Origin: Vibrio mediterranei | GTDB lineage: Bacteria > Pseudomonadota > Gammaproteobacteria > Enterobacterales > Vibrionaceae | Reading direction: 5' to 3' | NCBI RefSeq assembly: GCF_900088415.1 | Contig: NZ_FLLQ01000013.1 | Location: 1 to 64,000 of the forward strand | Length of the DNA stretch: 64,000 nucleotides | The notes under the pieces: generated by a model | What the model was told of the DNA's origin: nothing | Seen by the model: only the letters and a program-made list of their open reading frames with translations | Database searches by the model: none | Shown: piece by piece, positions 52,619 through 61,537 of the stretch | Position numbering within the stretch: the stretch's first letter is position 1 | Layout: the number at the start of each line of letters is the position of its first letter | Translations under genes and position numbers: made by a program

Positions 52619-55600
52619 TTAGTTAATCTCGCTGACGCGAATACTTGCTGGCATACCTAGATAGAGATTCTCCCTTCCTTGATAGTCGCTACTATCGCCC
52701 TCATCCGGTAGTTGGAACGTCAGTTCCGTGCCATCATTGATACTTGAAACCAAAACCTGTTGCGAGGCTAGCGCTTGCTTTTTGATACCTTGAGTCAGAT
52801 ATGAGTACGTCCCTGGTGAAAACTTGAGATTTACGTTCAAAACAATTTCATTAGGGCTTGTCAAAGCGATATGTTGAAAGTGTTTTGTGGGAGCCGATAC
52901 ACTTGGATCATCATGCGCAAAGGGGTCGGTAACGGTCACGCTCCATTCTCCGCCATCGAGTTTGACCATTTGTACTAAGGCTGCCTTATTGCTCGTCACA
53001 CTTAACCCATTATTAAACACTTGTGTTCCCGCCGCCCTAAAGACGATTTGTGCAACTTCGTGTGAAGAACTGCTAGCCCGGTAGTAGATAGCTTCTCGTT
53101 GTTGCTCTGGTGATTGATGGACTTCTAACTGATTAAGGATTTCCTCAACGCGTTGTGGCATCTCATCTGCAGTGACAAAAGGTAACGTAAGGTAGGTGTA
53201 GTGACTTCTTTCTCCTGACCCTTCAATCTCTGTTCCATGGTTTATTGCAATAAGCAGTGGCGTTAAGCGCTCACCTGTTTCTGCACCATGTTTAGTCGGG
53301 TCTGAATCCGGAATACTGTCACCCCCCCTTAAGTAAGTTCTGACTTTTTGTCCGTTTTGCGGTAAGACAATGTAGCCTTTGCTTCCTTGATGGAACCACA
53401 TTACCTGGTCACTTAGACTAAGAGTAGGATCACTGGCTGGATTGGATGACCAATTGGTTTGTATTTGAGCAGTCTTTCTACCGTTTACGCCGACACTCTC
53501 TCCCTGACCAGGGTTGTAGACAAAAGGTGTCTGCCAATTGACTTGGTCAATAACTGTGAGTATTGGCGAGTTAGCCCCAGCAGTGGAAAAGTCATCGCGT
53601 ACCCGATGAATACGGTTGCCCATGGCAACGACTAGCTCATCAAGGAAGAAATATGACTTATTCGCCGTGATGCTTGTATAGCTGTGATCACTGGCATACT
53701 TGAATGCCGCCATCGAATAGGCTTCATCAGTGTTTTGATAGCTGTTTGTTAACACGGATGAAAAAGCCGATGGATTGCCCGCAGGTTCACTGGATTGCAA
53801 TGGCAATTTATCTTGCCTCCAAGCTTCGGTTACTCCGGGGAGGAGATGCCAATCCCAGTCGTAGCGGATATTACTGTAGTCCTTAGCGCTGGTTTTGATT
53901 TGTAGCACTCCGCGACCATTCATGAATCCAAATGAACTGTCTGAGAAGCTCTCTGCCCCTCGAGTTCGCTGCGACTCAAGTTTGACTGAACTGAACCACT
54001 CCTTAGTTTGTGAGTCAGTAGCATCCCACTTACTTTTGCGATGAACCAGATAGTCATTTGACCAGAATGCATTAGCGCCTAATTGTTGATGAGAGTTCAT
54101 TAAAATGTTCTCAGTCATTTGTGTAAGCGTGGTAATCATATTGCTATCTGTTGAGCTTGGGGCAGAACTGATCAGCAGCTCTGCATCTTTTGATAGTATG
54201 TAGCTACCGAAATCACTGACATGAGCTTGGTAGTGACTTCTTCCGGTTGCTTGAAAATCAGTGGCTTCACCATAGATTAGCCATGGCATTGTGTAATTTA
54301 AGACATTTAGCGAAAACTCATAAGGTGTTTTGGATGCTTCAAAAGCCGTCCCTTTTAAATAGGACGCGAACACAATAGGTTCTTCGGTTAGCCACTCATA
54401 GCCGTAGGCATACATGGCCAAATCCTGTCTTAACCCTACATGATGACTCATAGTGCCATCAGGAAGTAATCCTGACTGCCCATATTTTTGCGCGCTAATA
54501 CCGTTACTATCAATCCAAAATTTGAAATCCTGAAAGCTGCCCCGAGGACTCCAGCCGGGTAAAATTGTGGTGCCAGCGGATTGCCATCCTAGACCAGGTT
54601 GGTCGCCTTCATAATCTGGATACCACAATACGTTATAGGTAATTGGGCGGTTATAGTCTTTAAAGAAAGCAATCATAGCAGCCCAGGTTCTTAAGCGGTG
54701 AGCTCGGTTGGCATCTGACCAAGCTCCAGAAGACGCGGCTAAATCGTCGGGATTAAAATAGCGGAAGTAATCGATGGAGGCTTCATTATTAGGCAAGTCG
54801 AAGGCAACCTCAGATAGAAATTCACTGGCTTTATCAAAGACTCTTAAAGATAGGCTATGCTCTTCTCCAATGCCGTTATGAATGTCTTTCGCTAATGCGA
54901 TAAGGACACCTGAAATTGGATCAGTGAAGCGCCAAGCATGGGTCGTATCGTTGTAGTCTACTCCGGTAAAATTACCAAAGTCGGAACTTGGAAATGCATC
55001 TAACCAGGCTTCCAATGCCTTCAGCAACGTCGTCTTTAATGAAGAGCGCTCTGAACCAAATTGATATTCAGACAAGTGCGTGTAAGCGCGAGACAGGGCG
55101 GCTAGGTGCAATGCACTTTGTTCAAGCTCATCCGCTAAGATTGAAGGTGTAACGACTTGCTTGCCGTAATCGGCCAGATCGACCTCATTTGGGTAGTCGT
55201 AAAAATCAATGGCAAGACTGGTGTCTTCTATCCATCCTGAACCACTGTTTTTAAAGCCGCTACGGACTTGATAATTGTTTGCACTCAGTTCGTTTATTTG
55301 TTGGTTTACCAGTTCATAGGTGTAGTCTCGACCACTGTGCAAGCGATACGCTTCGTCTGTTGCATAGATATAAAACTGGTCAAAAAACTGCTGCCAAGCC
55401 GTCTTGTTGAGAACTTCCACAAGGGTTTCTACTCTGGCTATGGCGATACCATCTTGCTGTAACTCAATCTCTACCAGGTGGTTGTTATCCCAATTTACAC
55501 TTTCATCGTTTCTCAAAGATAGAACCCCAAATAATCGTCCATCTCTGTCTCTCACATTAGTGAGCTCAAAAAGATCGCTGTTATCGCGGGTCAGTACAAA

Positions 55601-57766
55601 GGCGAGATTAACATCGGGCGCAGACTCTGGAGCAAAGCGATTGCTTACTGGCTGAATTCGGCCAATGACTTGCGCGTTAGTTTTAGATTGGGTCTGGATT
55701 TCAAACCGATTAAACAACAAGGTTTCAGTGGCAAATGAAGTATGTTTGAAGCGCTGATCGTCTTGGTCATCATTATCACCAATACCATCGCCATCGCTGT
55801 CACGATAGTTGCCAGAATCGAATGGTAACTCATCGATTCTTAACCCTGAGTTGAGCTGACATTGGACGTTACATTGCTCGTTCCAACTGTCAGGGTAACC
55901 ATCACTATCTGTATCTACGCTGGCGGCATGGTTATTTGGGAAGGCATCTTTGTTGTCACCTACACCATCCCCATCGCTATCCAGCCATTCTGTTGGATCG
56001 TTTGGAAAAGCATCTCGACCATCTGATCTTCCATCAGCATCCGTATCGACAAGCTTTGTTATTGAGAAGGCATCGAGCGATGCACCGTTTGCGTCATCAA
56101 AACGCATCAATAATTGATGGTTTCCAGCTGATAACGGGATGTCGGCGTCCAGAATGACGGTTTGGTATAGGCGTGGGTTGGCTACATTAGCCGTATAGTT
56201 GAGGTTAAAAATGTTGTTGTTAATGTGAACTGATAGTTCCACAGGTTTGCTGTCTTGACCACTACCAGCCATGAGTTCGAGCTGATACAAGCCACTCTCT
56301 TTTACGTCAAGGTCGTACATGAGCCACTCACCATCAGCGGTGTTAGCGACTCCATAAGTCGGGTTCCCTAAGGCATCACTTTGATTATTGTTTTGAATGT
56401 CGACATCCACATCCAAACGATGCTGGCCTTTTGAATTTCCAACGGTTGAGTCAAAGTACGCTTCGCCATTTTCAACGTATTGAAAATGCTCGGCTTGCAT
56501 GTTGCCTGGCACTGGCATTACTGGGTCTACCCAGAGATCGGCAAGTAATGGATAAATGTCGGCATTGTCTCCCATCCCATCACTATCTGAATCGAGCTGC
56601 TCATCGGCGTCATTTGGAAAGGCATCTAGCGTTAGCGAAGTGGTCGAGTCTTGCTGGGTTTTCCCTTCATTCCAGTTATCTGGGTAATCGTCGCCATCGC
56701 TGTCAATACTGGCAGCAGGATCATCAGGGAAGGCATCTGTATTATCGCCGACCCAGTCTCCATCCCGATCGGGGGAGACGTTAATTTCAATATCCCGAAT
56801 TCGAAAACCATTGGAAGCAAGCTGTATTTCTAATTGTTGACGGCCCTCATGTAAGGTTAGTCCTTTCATAATAAACGGCTGAAAATTGTAGGCACCAGCA
56901 CCTTGGGTGTTAAAGGCTAGGCTGCCAAGCGTTTTACCCGTGTTATCTTTCAAATTGAGAGCTTTATCTTTACTGCTGTCAGATGCTAGGTAAAAGACCG
57001 CGTCATAGGCTCCACTTTTGGCGACCGCCGTTTCAAATTTTAGATATTCTTGAGGTTGAGTCCAACCAACCAAGGGGAGTTGGTCACTGACTCGAATATC
57101 AACATCATCTTGGCGATAACCACCACCTGAATTGCCCTCGGTTGTATCGAAGTACTCGCTATAATCCGCGGCGAAAAAGCGGCCTGGTAATTTAGCATAA
57201 TTGACAAGGCTAGAGCCGGGACCATATTGAGTGTCAGCGGGATAGGCAGCTTGCTCCAATGTGAGTATAAAATTATCTAATGACAAGGCACGATCATGTA
57301 AGCGAGCCTGAATCGTAACAGCACCTTGTGGAAGCCAGATATCAGAGAGAGTTTCGTTTTGAAAGCTGCGCACATCGGCGACATTGGGTGTGTAGGTGAG
57401 AGTGCCAAGGTGGCTGCCATCGGTCAGATGAAAACTTAGTGTCATGGAGTTTGTCGTATTACCAGCGACCAAAGCGTCTAATCGATATTTTCCCGCCTGT
57501 TCTATGTTCACCGAGTAATTTAGGTACTCGCCATTGTCGCTCCAGCCGACAGCATAGCCGCCTGAGCCATTGCCTCTAATATCAACGTCATCTTGACGGT
57601 ATTTACCACCCAAATTGCCTGCACTGCTATCAAAATAGCTGACATTCTGGCCCCCTGAGTCATAGTCTTCAAACTCAACGGTAATCGTAGTTGCAGCATG
57701 CGAAAATGGTGCAAGTAGGGTTAGTAACCCAATGGCATTGCACCTAGAAAAGGTTGATCTTTTCAT
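52619..57766 (-). CDS. Giant secreted PL8-like polysaccharide lyase with CBM6-like and TSP3 repeats
   Basis: A 1,715-residue exported protein. Signal peptide to about 24 (LLTLLAPFSHA). Three carbohydrate-binding modules of CBM6 type start near 30, 198 and 425; the first two share AGNLGGKYRQDDVDIR and EGNSGGGYRQDDVDIR, and the third is more diverged. Acidic thrombospondin type 3 repeats (DSDGDGVGDNKDAFP type) lie at about 333-420 and 573-675. A beta-rich stretch precedes the catalytic region from about 790 onward, which resembles polysaccharide lyase family 8. It has DGTMSHHVGL near 1103 and WDWHLLPGVTEAW later. Relatives cleave chondroitin, hyaluronan or xanthan; the substrate here is unknown. 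The start ATG follows GTGGTGG. It lies inside the flgM-flgA interval. Confidence 0.8.
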   Translation of the reverse strand: MKRSTFSRCNAIGLLTLLAPFSHAATTITVEFEDYDSGGQNVSYFDSSAGNLGGKYRQDDVDIRGNGSGGYAVGWSDNGEYLNYSVNIEQAGKYRLDALVAGNTTNSMTLSFHLTDGSHLGTLTYTPNVADVRSFQNETLSDIWLPQGAVTIQARLHDRALSLDNFILTLEQAAYPADTQYGPGSSLVNYAKLPGRFFAADYSEYFDTTEGNSGGGYRQDDVDIRVSDQLPLVGWTQPQEYLKFETAVAKSGAYDAVFYLASDSSKDKALNLKDNTGKTLGSLAFNTQGAGAYNFQPFIMKGLTLHEGRQQLEIQLASNGFRIRDIEINVSPDRDGDWVGDNTDAFPDDPAASIDSDGDDYPDNWNEGKTQQDSTTSLTLDAFPNDADEQLDSDSDGMGDNADIYPLLADLWVDPVMPVPGNMQAEHFQYVENGEAYFDSTVGNSKGQHRLDVDVDIQNNNQSDALGNPTYGVANTADGEWLMYDLDVKESGLYQLELMAGSGQDSKPVELSVHINNNIFNLNYTANVANPRLYQTVILDADIPLSAGNHQLLMRFDDANGASLDAFSITKLVDTDADGRSDGRDAFPNDPTEWLDSDGDGVGDNKDAFPNNHAASVDTDSDGYPDSWNEQCNVQCQLNSGLRIDELPFDSGNYRDSDGDGIGDNDDQDDQRFKHTSFATETLLFNRFEIQTQSKTNAQVIGRIQPVSNRFAPESAPDVNLAFVLTRDNSDLFELTNVRDRDGRLFGVLSLRNDESVNWDNNHLVEIELQQDGIAIARVETLVEVLNKTAWQQFFDQFYIYATDEAYRLHSGRDYTYELVNQQINELSANNYQVRSGFKNSGSGWIEDTSLAIDFYDYPNEVDLADYGKQVVTPSILADELEQSALHLAALSRAYTHLSEYQFGSERSSLKTTLLKALEAWLDAFPSSDFGNFTGVDYNDTTHAWRFTDPISGVLIALAKDIHNGIGEEHSLSLRVFDKASEFLSEVAFDLPNNEASIDYFRYFNPDDLAASSGAWSDANRAHRLRTWAAMIAFFKDYNRPITYNVLWYPDYEGDQPGLGWQSAGTTILPGWSPRGSFQDFKFWIDSNGISAQKYGQSGLLPDGTMSHHVGLRQDLAMYAYGYEWLTEEPIVFASYLKGTAFEASKTPYEFSLNVLNYTMPWLIYGEATDFQATGRSHYQAHVSDFGSYILSKDAELLISSAPSSTDSNMITTLTQMTENILMNSHQQLGANAFWSNDYLVHRKSKWDATDSQTKEWFSSVKLESQRTRGAESFSDSSFGFMNGRGVLQIKTSAKDYSNIRYDWDWHLLPGVTEAWRQDKLPLQSSEPAGNPSAFSSVLTNSYQNTDEAYSMAAFKYASDHSYTSITANKSYFFLDELVVAMGNRIHRVRDDFSTAGANSPILTVIDQVNWQTPFVYNPGQGESVGVNGRKTAQIQTNWSSNPASDPTLSLSDQVMWFHQGSKGYIVLPQNGQKVRTYLRGGDSIPDSDPTKHGAETGERLTPLLIAINHGTEIEGSGERSHYTYLTLPFVTADEMPQRVEEILNQLEVHQSPEQQREAIYYRASSSSHEVAQIVFRAAGTQVFNNGLSVTSNKAALVQMVKLDGGEWSVTVTDPFAHDDPSVSAPTKHFQHIALTSPNEIVLNVNLKFSPGTYSYLTQGIKKQALASQQVLVSSINDGTELTFQLPDEGDSSDYQGRENLYLGMPASIRVSEIN

Positions 57767-57939
57767 AACCACCACTTTTTGTTTTATGGATAATTCTGTT
57801 GTTTTTCTTTTTACGATAGCTCGCCTAAATAGAAGGGGGTGGTTGGATTTTTGAACGAATATCGCAATTTACAATATGAATGACGGTATATATTGACGGA
57901 GCTTATGGGTTGAGTTGTGAGCATTAGGCCTGGATAAGA

Positions 57940-58662
57940 TTAAAATTGCGTATGCACTTGATTGAGTCCAGAGACAACAGCTCTAATTACTTTCTTTGAT
58001 TGGCTATTTTGCACCTCGATTTGCTCACCTGCTCCACCTGTTTCCAACGCAATGCCTTTCGTGCTGGCATTGAATTTTCCTTTTGCTGCAATGATGACGA
58101 CTTCATTGCCCTTCTCGACGAGCGGAGGCTTGACCACGAAGCTGGCATCAATGATTTGCCCTGTTCGCATACGGCGAGAGACTTGGTTGCCAATGATTTG
58201 TGATAAATCGGCAACGAAATGAACGGCGCGATTGAGAGTGCGAGTTTCCAGTTGTACCGATGCTGCGGTGATCTGAGTATCTCGATTTAATGTTTGACTG
58301 GCGACGGCGACAGGCAGCGATAAGGTCACTTTGGCGCTGGTGTTGATGCGCCAATCGTTGTGACCATCTTGGCATTGCACACTGCGTCTTAAGTTGCCTA
58401 CAGGCAGTGCCTGACTATCTCGGCTTGTGATAATCAGTGGTGCTTGGCATTTCGCTAAATGTTTTGCTGACTCTGGAACGAACATCACCAGATTGGTCTC
58501 GTAGTGCTGCCAGTTTTGTCTCTGGGCGGTGCGCTCGATCTCCGCCAAGACAGACTGTTGTACTGCCACTTCCACGTCTTGTGGCGTCATTTTTTGCTGA
58601 GTTTCGGCCTGTGAAGGTAAAGTTAGCAGCAGCAAAAAAGCACTTCCTAGCCACTTCCTCAT
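57940..58662 (-). CDS. flgA: Flagellar P-ring assembly chaperone FlgA
   Basis: About 240 residues with signal peptide (MRKWLGSAFLLLLTLPSQA). The C-terminal SAF-type and FlgA domain contains RDTQITAASVQLETRTLN and GQIIDASFVVKPPLVEKGN, then VVIIAAKGKFNASTKGIALE. It assists FlgI polymerisation around the rod in the periplasm. The start at 58662 is chosen because it exposes the signal peptide; the frame opens 29 codons earlier. It is divergent from flgB with only 133 bp between. Normally flgM follows it, but the giant lyase gene intervenes. Confidence 0.9.
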   Translation of the reverse strand: MRKWLGSAFLLLLTLPSQAETQQKMTPQDVEVAVQQSVLAEIERTAQRQNWQHYETNLVMFVPESAKHLAKCQAPLIITSRDSQALPVGNLRRSVQCQDGHNDWRINTSAKVTLSLPVAVASQTLNRDTQITAASVQLETRTLNRAVHFVADLSQIIGNQVSRRMRTGQIIDASFVVKPPLVEKGNEVVIIAAKGKFNASTKGIALETGGAGEQIEVQNSQSKKVIRAVVSGLNQVHTQF

Positions 58663-58673
58663 CCCACGTCTTG

Positions 58674-58690
58674 CTTCCGTAAAACGGAAG
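58674..58690. repeat. 7-bp inverted repeat upstream of flgA
   Basis: CTTCCGT and ACGGAAG flank AAA, 12 bases before the flgA start codon. It may be an operator or a hairpin in the flgA leader. Confidence 0.4.
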
Positions 58691-58740
58691 TTCCATTTCC
58701 TGATAAATATGTAAGTCATTGTTTTTGTTTTATAAAAAAA

Positions 58741-58757
58741 TTGGCACATATCTTGTT
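58741..58757 (+). promoter_or_regulatory. Sigma-54-like promoter of flgBCDEFGHI
   Basis: TTGGCAC, five bases, then TTGTT matches the -24/-12 consensus TTGGCAC-N5-TTGCW except that the -12 GC reads GT. Spacing between the GG and GT is exactly 10 bases. It would start transcription about 27 bases before flgB. Lateral flagellar basal-body operons of vibrios use sigma-54 with the activator LafK. Confidence 0.65.
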
Positions 58758-58795
58758 ATTTCCCTTGGTACTTCGCCCATTTAAGGACAAGAGAC

Positions 58796-59158
58796 ATGGC
58801 AATCAGTTTTGATAGTGCATTGGGGGTTCACCCACAAGCACTCAACTTTCGGGTTCAGCGTACCAAGGTGCTTGCTAGTAACTTAGCAAATGTCGATACC
58901 CCTGGATACCTAGCCAAAGACTTGAGTTTTACCACCGTGATGAAGCAAGCCAATCCAAATGGTGTGCATACGCCAACACCAAAATTGGACATTGCGACGC
59001 AATACTCAGTGCCTTACCAAAACAGTAAAGACGGCAATACCGTTGAGCTCGGTGTAGAGCAAGCCAAGTTCACCCAAAACAACATGGATTTCCAAACCAG
59101 TCTGACCTTTATGAATATGAAATTCAGTGGTTTGGCTAAAGCGATAGAGGGACGCTAA
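58796..59158 (+). CDS. flgB: Flagellar proximal rod protein FlgB
   Basis: A 120-residue rod protein with the bipartite N-terminal motif (HPQALNFRVQRTKVLASNLA then NVDTPGYLAKDL) and helical C terminus (NMDFQTSLTFMNMKFSGLAK). It begins the rod at the MS ring. It is shorter than typical polar-system FlgB proteins of vibrios (about 130 residues). First gene of the flgBCDEFGHI operon; AAGGACAAGAGAC precedes the ATG. Confidence 0.93.
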   Translation: MAISFDSALGVHPQALNFRVQRTKVLASNLANVDTPGYLAKDLSFTTVMKQANPNGVHTPTPKLDIATQYSVPYQNSKDGNTVELGVEQAKFTQNNMDFQTSLTFMNMKFSGLAKAIEGR

Positions 59159-59160
59159 TC

Positions 59161-59595
59161 ATGTCATTCACTGATATCTATTCCATCGCAGGCTCTGCGA
59201 TGACGGCGCAAACTGTGCGATTGAACACGGTGGCAAGTAACTTGGCAAACGCTGATGCCGTGTCGGCTAACCCAGATGATGCTTACAAAGCGTTAAAGCC
59301 AGTATTTGCCACGGTATACAGTCAAACTCAACTTGCCGCAGGACAAAATGTGTATCCGAATGCGGAAGTGCGCATTGTTGATGTGGTGCAAAGTGACGCC
59401 AAAGCCGATCAGCGTTTTGAGCCCAACAACCCGCTGGCAAATGAAGAAGGCTATGTGTACTACCCAGGTGTTGATGTGGTGGCGGAAATGGCCGATATGA
59501 TGTCGGCAACTCGCAGCTTTGAAACCAACGTTGAAGTGCTGGCTAATGTGAAAAGCATGCAGCAAGGTTTGTTGAGACTAGGAGAAGGACGCTAA
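59161..59595 (+). CDS. flgC: Flagellar proximal rod protein FlgC
   Basis: A 144-residue rod protein. The N-terminal motif AGSAMTAQTVRLNTVASNLA is followed by NADAVS and a middle region with YKALKPVFATVY; the C terminus is DMMSATRSFETNVEVLANVK, typical of rod/hook axial proteins. It starts 2 bases after flgB stops and ends one base into flgD, so the genes are translationally coupled. Confidence 0.95.
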   Translation: MSFTDIYSIAGSAMTAQTVRLNTVASNLANADAVSANPDDAYKALKPVFATVYSQTQLAAGQNVYPNAEVRIVDVVQSDAKADQRFEPNNPLANEEGYVYYPGVDVVAEMADMMSATRSFETNVEVLANVKSMQQGLLRLGEGR

Positions 59596-60272
59596 TGAGT
59601 ATCGCGCAATTTACCGCTCTGGATACGGACACGCCGGTTGCGAGTCAAAGTAATGCTGGTATCGCGGCCAACCCACAAGACATGAACAGCGCAACGTCAC
59701 TGCAAAATGAGTTTATCACCTTGATGGTGGCGCAGATTCAAAACCAAGACCCACTGAACCCACTAGACGGCACTGAGTATGTCAGCCAATTAGCACAGTT
59801 CTCACAGGTACAGAGTACCGAGAATATGTCGATGCTGATGCAAAACAGTATGGTACTGCTGGATAACATGCAGGTGCTTTCAACGGCAGGGCTAGTGGGG
59901 CAAACCGTGTATGTCAGTGGTAATGAAGTGGAGTTATCGGACGGGATACAAAACGGCCGCGTTGAGCTGGCGCATTCATCCAATCAAGTGACCTTAGTTG
60001 TAGAAGACGAGTTCGGTCAGAAAACCAAAGTACCGCTTGGCGCACACCCTGCGGGAGACGTGGATTTTTCAATCAACCCTGAAGAGTTGGGTCTTAAGCC
60101 CGGTAAGTACTCGCTATCGGTAGAGGTTCAAGAAGGTCAGGCAGACCCTAACTTATTACTTGCCGGTGAAGTGAAGCAAGTACGAATTCCAAGTAACGGA
60201 GGCGCAGCCATGGTGAATATCGCTGGTGTTGGCAACGTGCCTTTCTATCAAATCAGTCAGTTTGGTGCCTAG
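59595..60272 (+). CDS. flgD: Flagellar hook-capping protein FlgD
   Basis: A 225-residue scaffold for hook assembly. The conserved N-terminal block (NEFITLMVAQIQNQDPLNPL then DGTEYVSQLAQFSQVQS) is followed by the Ig-like and Tudor-like C-terminal domains. It is removed once the hook is complete. The start codon overlaps the flgC stop (TAATG). Next gene flgE is 58 bp away. Confidence 0.95.
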   Translation: MSIAQFTALDTDTPVASQSNAGIAANPQDMNSATSLQNEFITLMVAQIQNQDPLNPLDGTEYVSQLAQFSQVQSTENMSMLMQNSMVLLDNMQVLSTAGLVGQTVYVSGNEVELSDGIQNGRVELAHSSNQVTLVVEDEFGQKTKVPLGAHPAGDVDFSINPEELGLKPGKYSLSVEVQEGQADPNLLLAGEVKQVRIPSNGGAAMVNIAGVGNVPFYQISQFGA

Positions 60273-60330
60273 CGCCTACGCTCATCGCACAACAACGTGC
60301 TGAGACACATTATCAGAATTAGAGGACATT

Positions 60331-61527
60331 ATGAGCTTTGATATCGCATTAAGTGGCTTGGACGCTACTAACACTCAGCTTAATACCATCAGCCACAATA
60401 TCGCTAACGCATCGACTTACGGTTTTAAAGAAGCGCGCACAGAATTCTCTGCGGTGTATAACGGTATGCAAGCCGGAGGGGTAGAAGTCGCATCCATCTC
60501 GCAAAACTTTGACAAGAACGGTTCGGTTTCGGGAACAGGTCGTGCTATGGACTTGGCCATCAATGGTAATGGCTTCTTCGTCACTAAAGACCATATGGGG
60601 CAAACGCTGTATACCCGTGCGGGCGTATTTGGTACCGATAAAGACAACTATGTAGTTGGTAATACGGGAGCGAAACTGCAAGGTTATGGTGTTGATAGCA
60701 ACAATAATCTACTGACGGGTTCAGTGGGTGATCTGAAGATCAGTACTTCATCACTAGCAGCACAAGCGACTGATAAGTTGGACTTTGTGGCTAACTTTGA
60801 CGCCAGCTCAAAAGTGGTCGATCAAACGGTGAATCCTTTTGACCCAGCAGACCCAGATTCTTTCAACTCATCATATACCTCCAAAGTTTATGACTCCTTA
60901 GGCAACTCGCATACGGTGACTCAGTACTTCACTAAGACTGCAGACAATACTTGGGAAGTGAATGTTCAGGTTGACGGTGGTAGTACGCCAGCACAAACGG
61001 TTCCGGTGACCTTCAATCCGGATGGCACACTAGCCTCACCAACGGGCAGCTTTAACGTTGCGTTTCCGGCGGCAGGTGCGAATGCCATGAGCATCGATAT
61101 TAGCCTTGAAGGCAGCACTCAGTTTGGCGCGGCATTTGGTGTGAGTACCAACAATCCCAACGGTTACACCTCTGGTGAATTAGCAGGCGTGCGCGTTGAA
61201 GATAACGGTATGGTGTTTGCGACCTACACCAACGGTCAATCTCAACTGCAAGGACAAGTGGTGTTAGCCAACTTTGCCAACCCTCAAGGGCTTGCGAAAA
61301 CCAATGGTACCGCATGGACTCAAAGCTATGGCTCAGGGGCGCCAGTCATGGGTACCCCGGGCTCTGGTGTGTTAGGTGACCTAACGCCGGGTGCATTAGA
61401 AGGCTCGAACGTTGACCTGACCTCTGAGCTTGTGAACTTGATGACAGCACAGCGCAACTATCAAGCTAACGCCAAAACCATCTCAACGTCTGACAAGCTC
61501 ACTCAAGCTCTGTTTAACGCAGTATAA
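60331..61527 (+). CDS. flgE: Flagellar hook protein FlgE
   Basis: A 398-residue hook subunit. The N-terminal rod/hook motif (ALSGLDATNTQLNTISHNIA then NASTYGFKEARTEF) and C-terminal helix (LVNLMTAQRNYQANAKTIST) form the core, and the middle is exposed hook surface. GAGGACATT precedes the ATG. The length is shorter than the polar FlgE I recall for vibrios (about 430), a mild point for a lateral system. Confidence 0.95.
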   Translation: MSFDIALSGLDATNTQLNTISHNIANASTYGFKEARTEFSAVYNGMQAGGVEVASISQNFDKNGSVSGTGRAMDLAINGNGFFVTKDHMGQTLYTRAGVFGTDKDNYVVGNTGAKLQGYGVDSNNNLLTGSVGDLKISTSSLAAQATDKLDFVANFDASSKVVDQTVNPFDPADPDSFNSSYTSKVYDSLGNSHTVTQYFTKTADNTWEVNVQVDGGSTPAQTVPVTFNPDGTLASPTGSFNVAFPAAGANAMSIDISLEGSTQFGAAFGVSTNNPNGYTSGELAGVRVEDNGMVFATYTNGQSQLQGQVVLANFANPQGLAKTNGTAWTQSYGSGAPVMGTPGSGVLGDLTPGALEGSNVDLTSELVNLMTAQRNYQANAKTISTSDKLTQALFNAV

Positions 61528-61537
61528 GGTGTAGAGC

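Noticed and set aside
52619-57766. Several short plus-strand frames inside the giant lyase gene
   Set aside because: They are antisense to acidic repeats and conserved domains and have no start signals.
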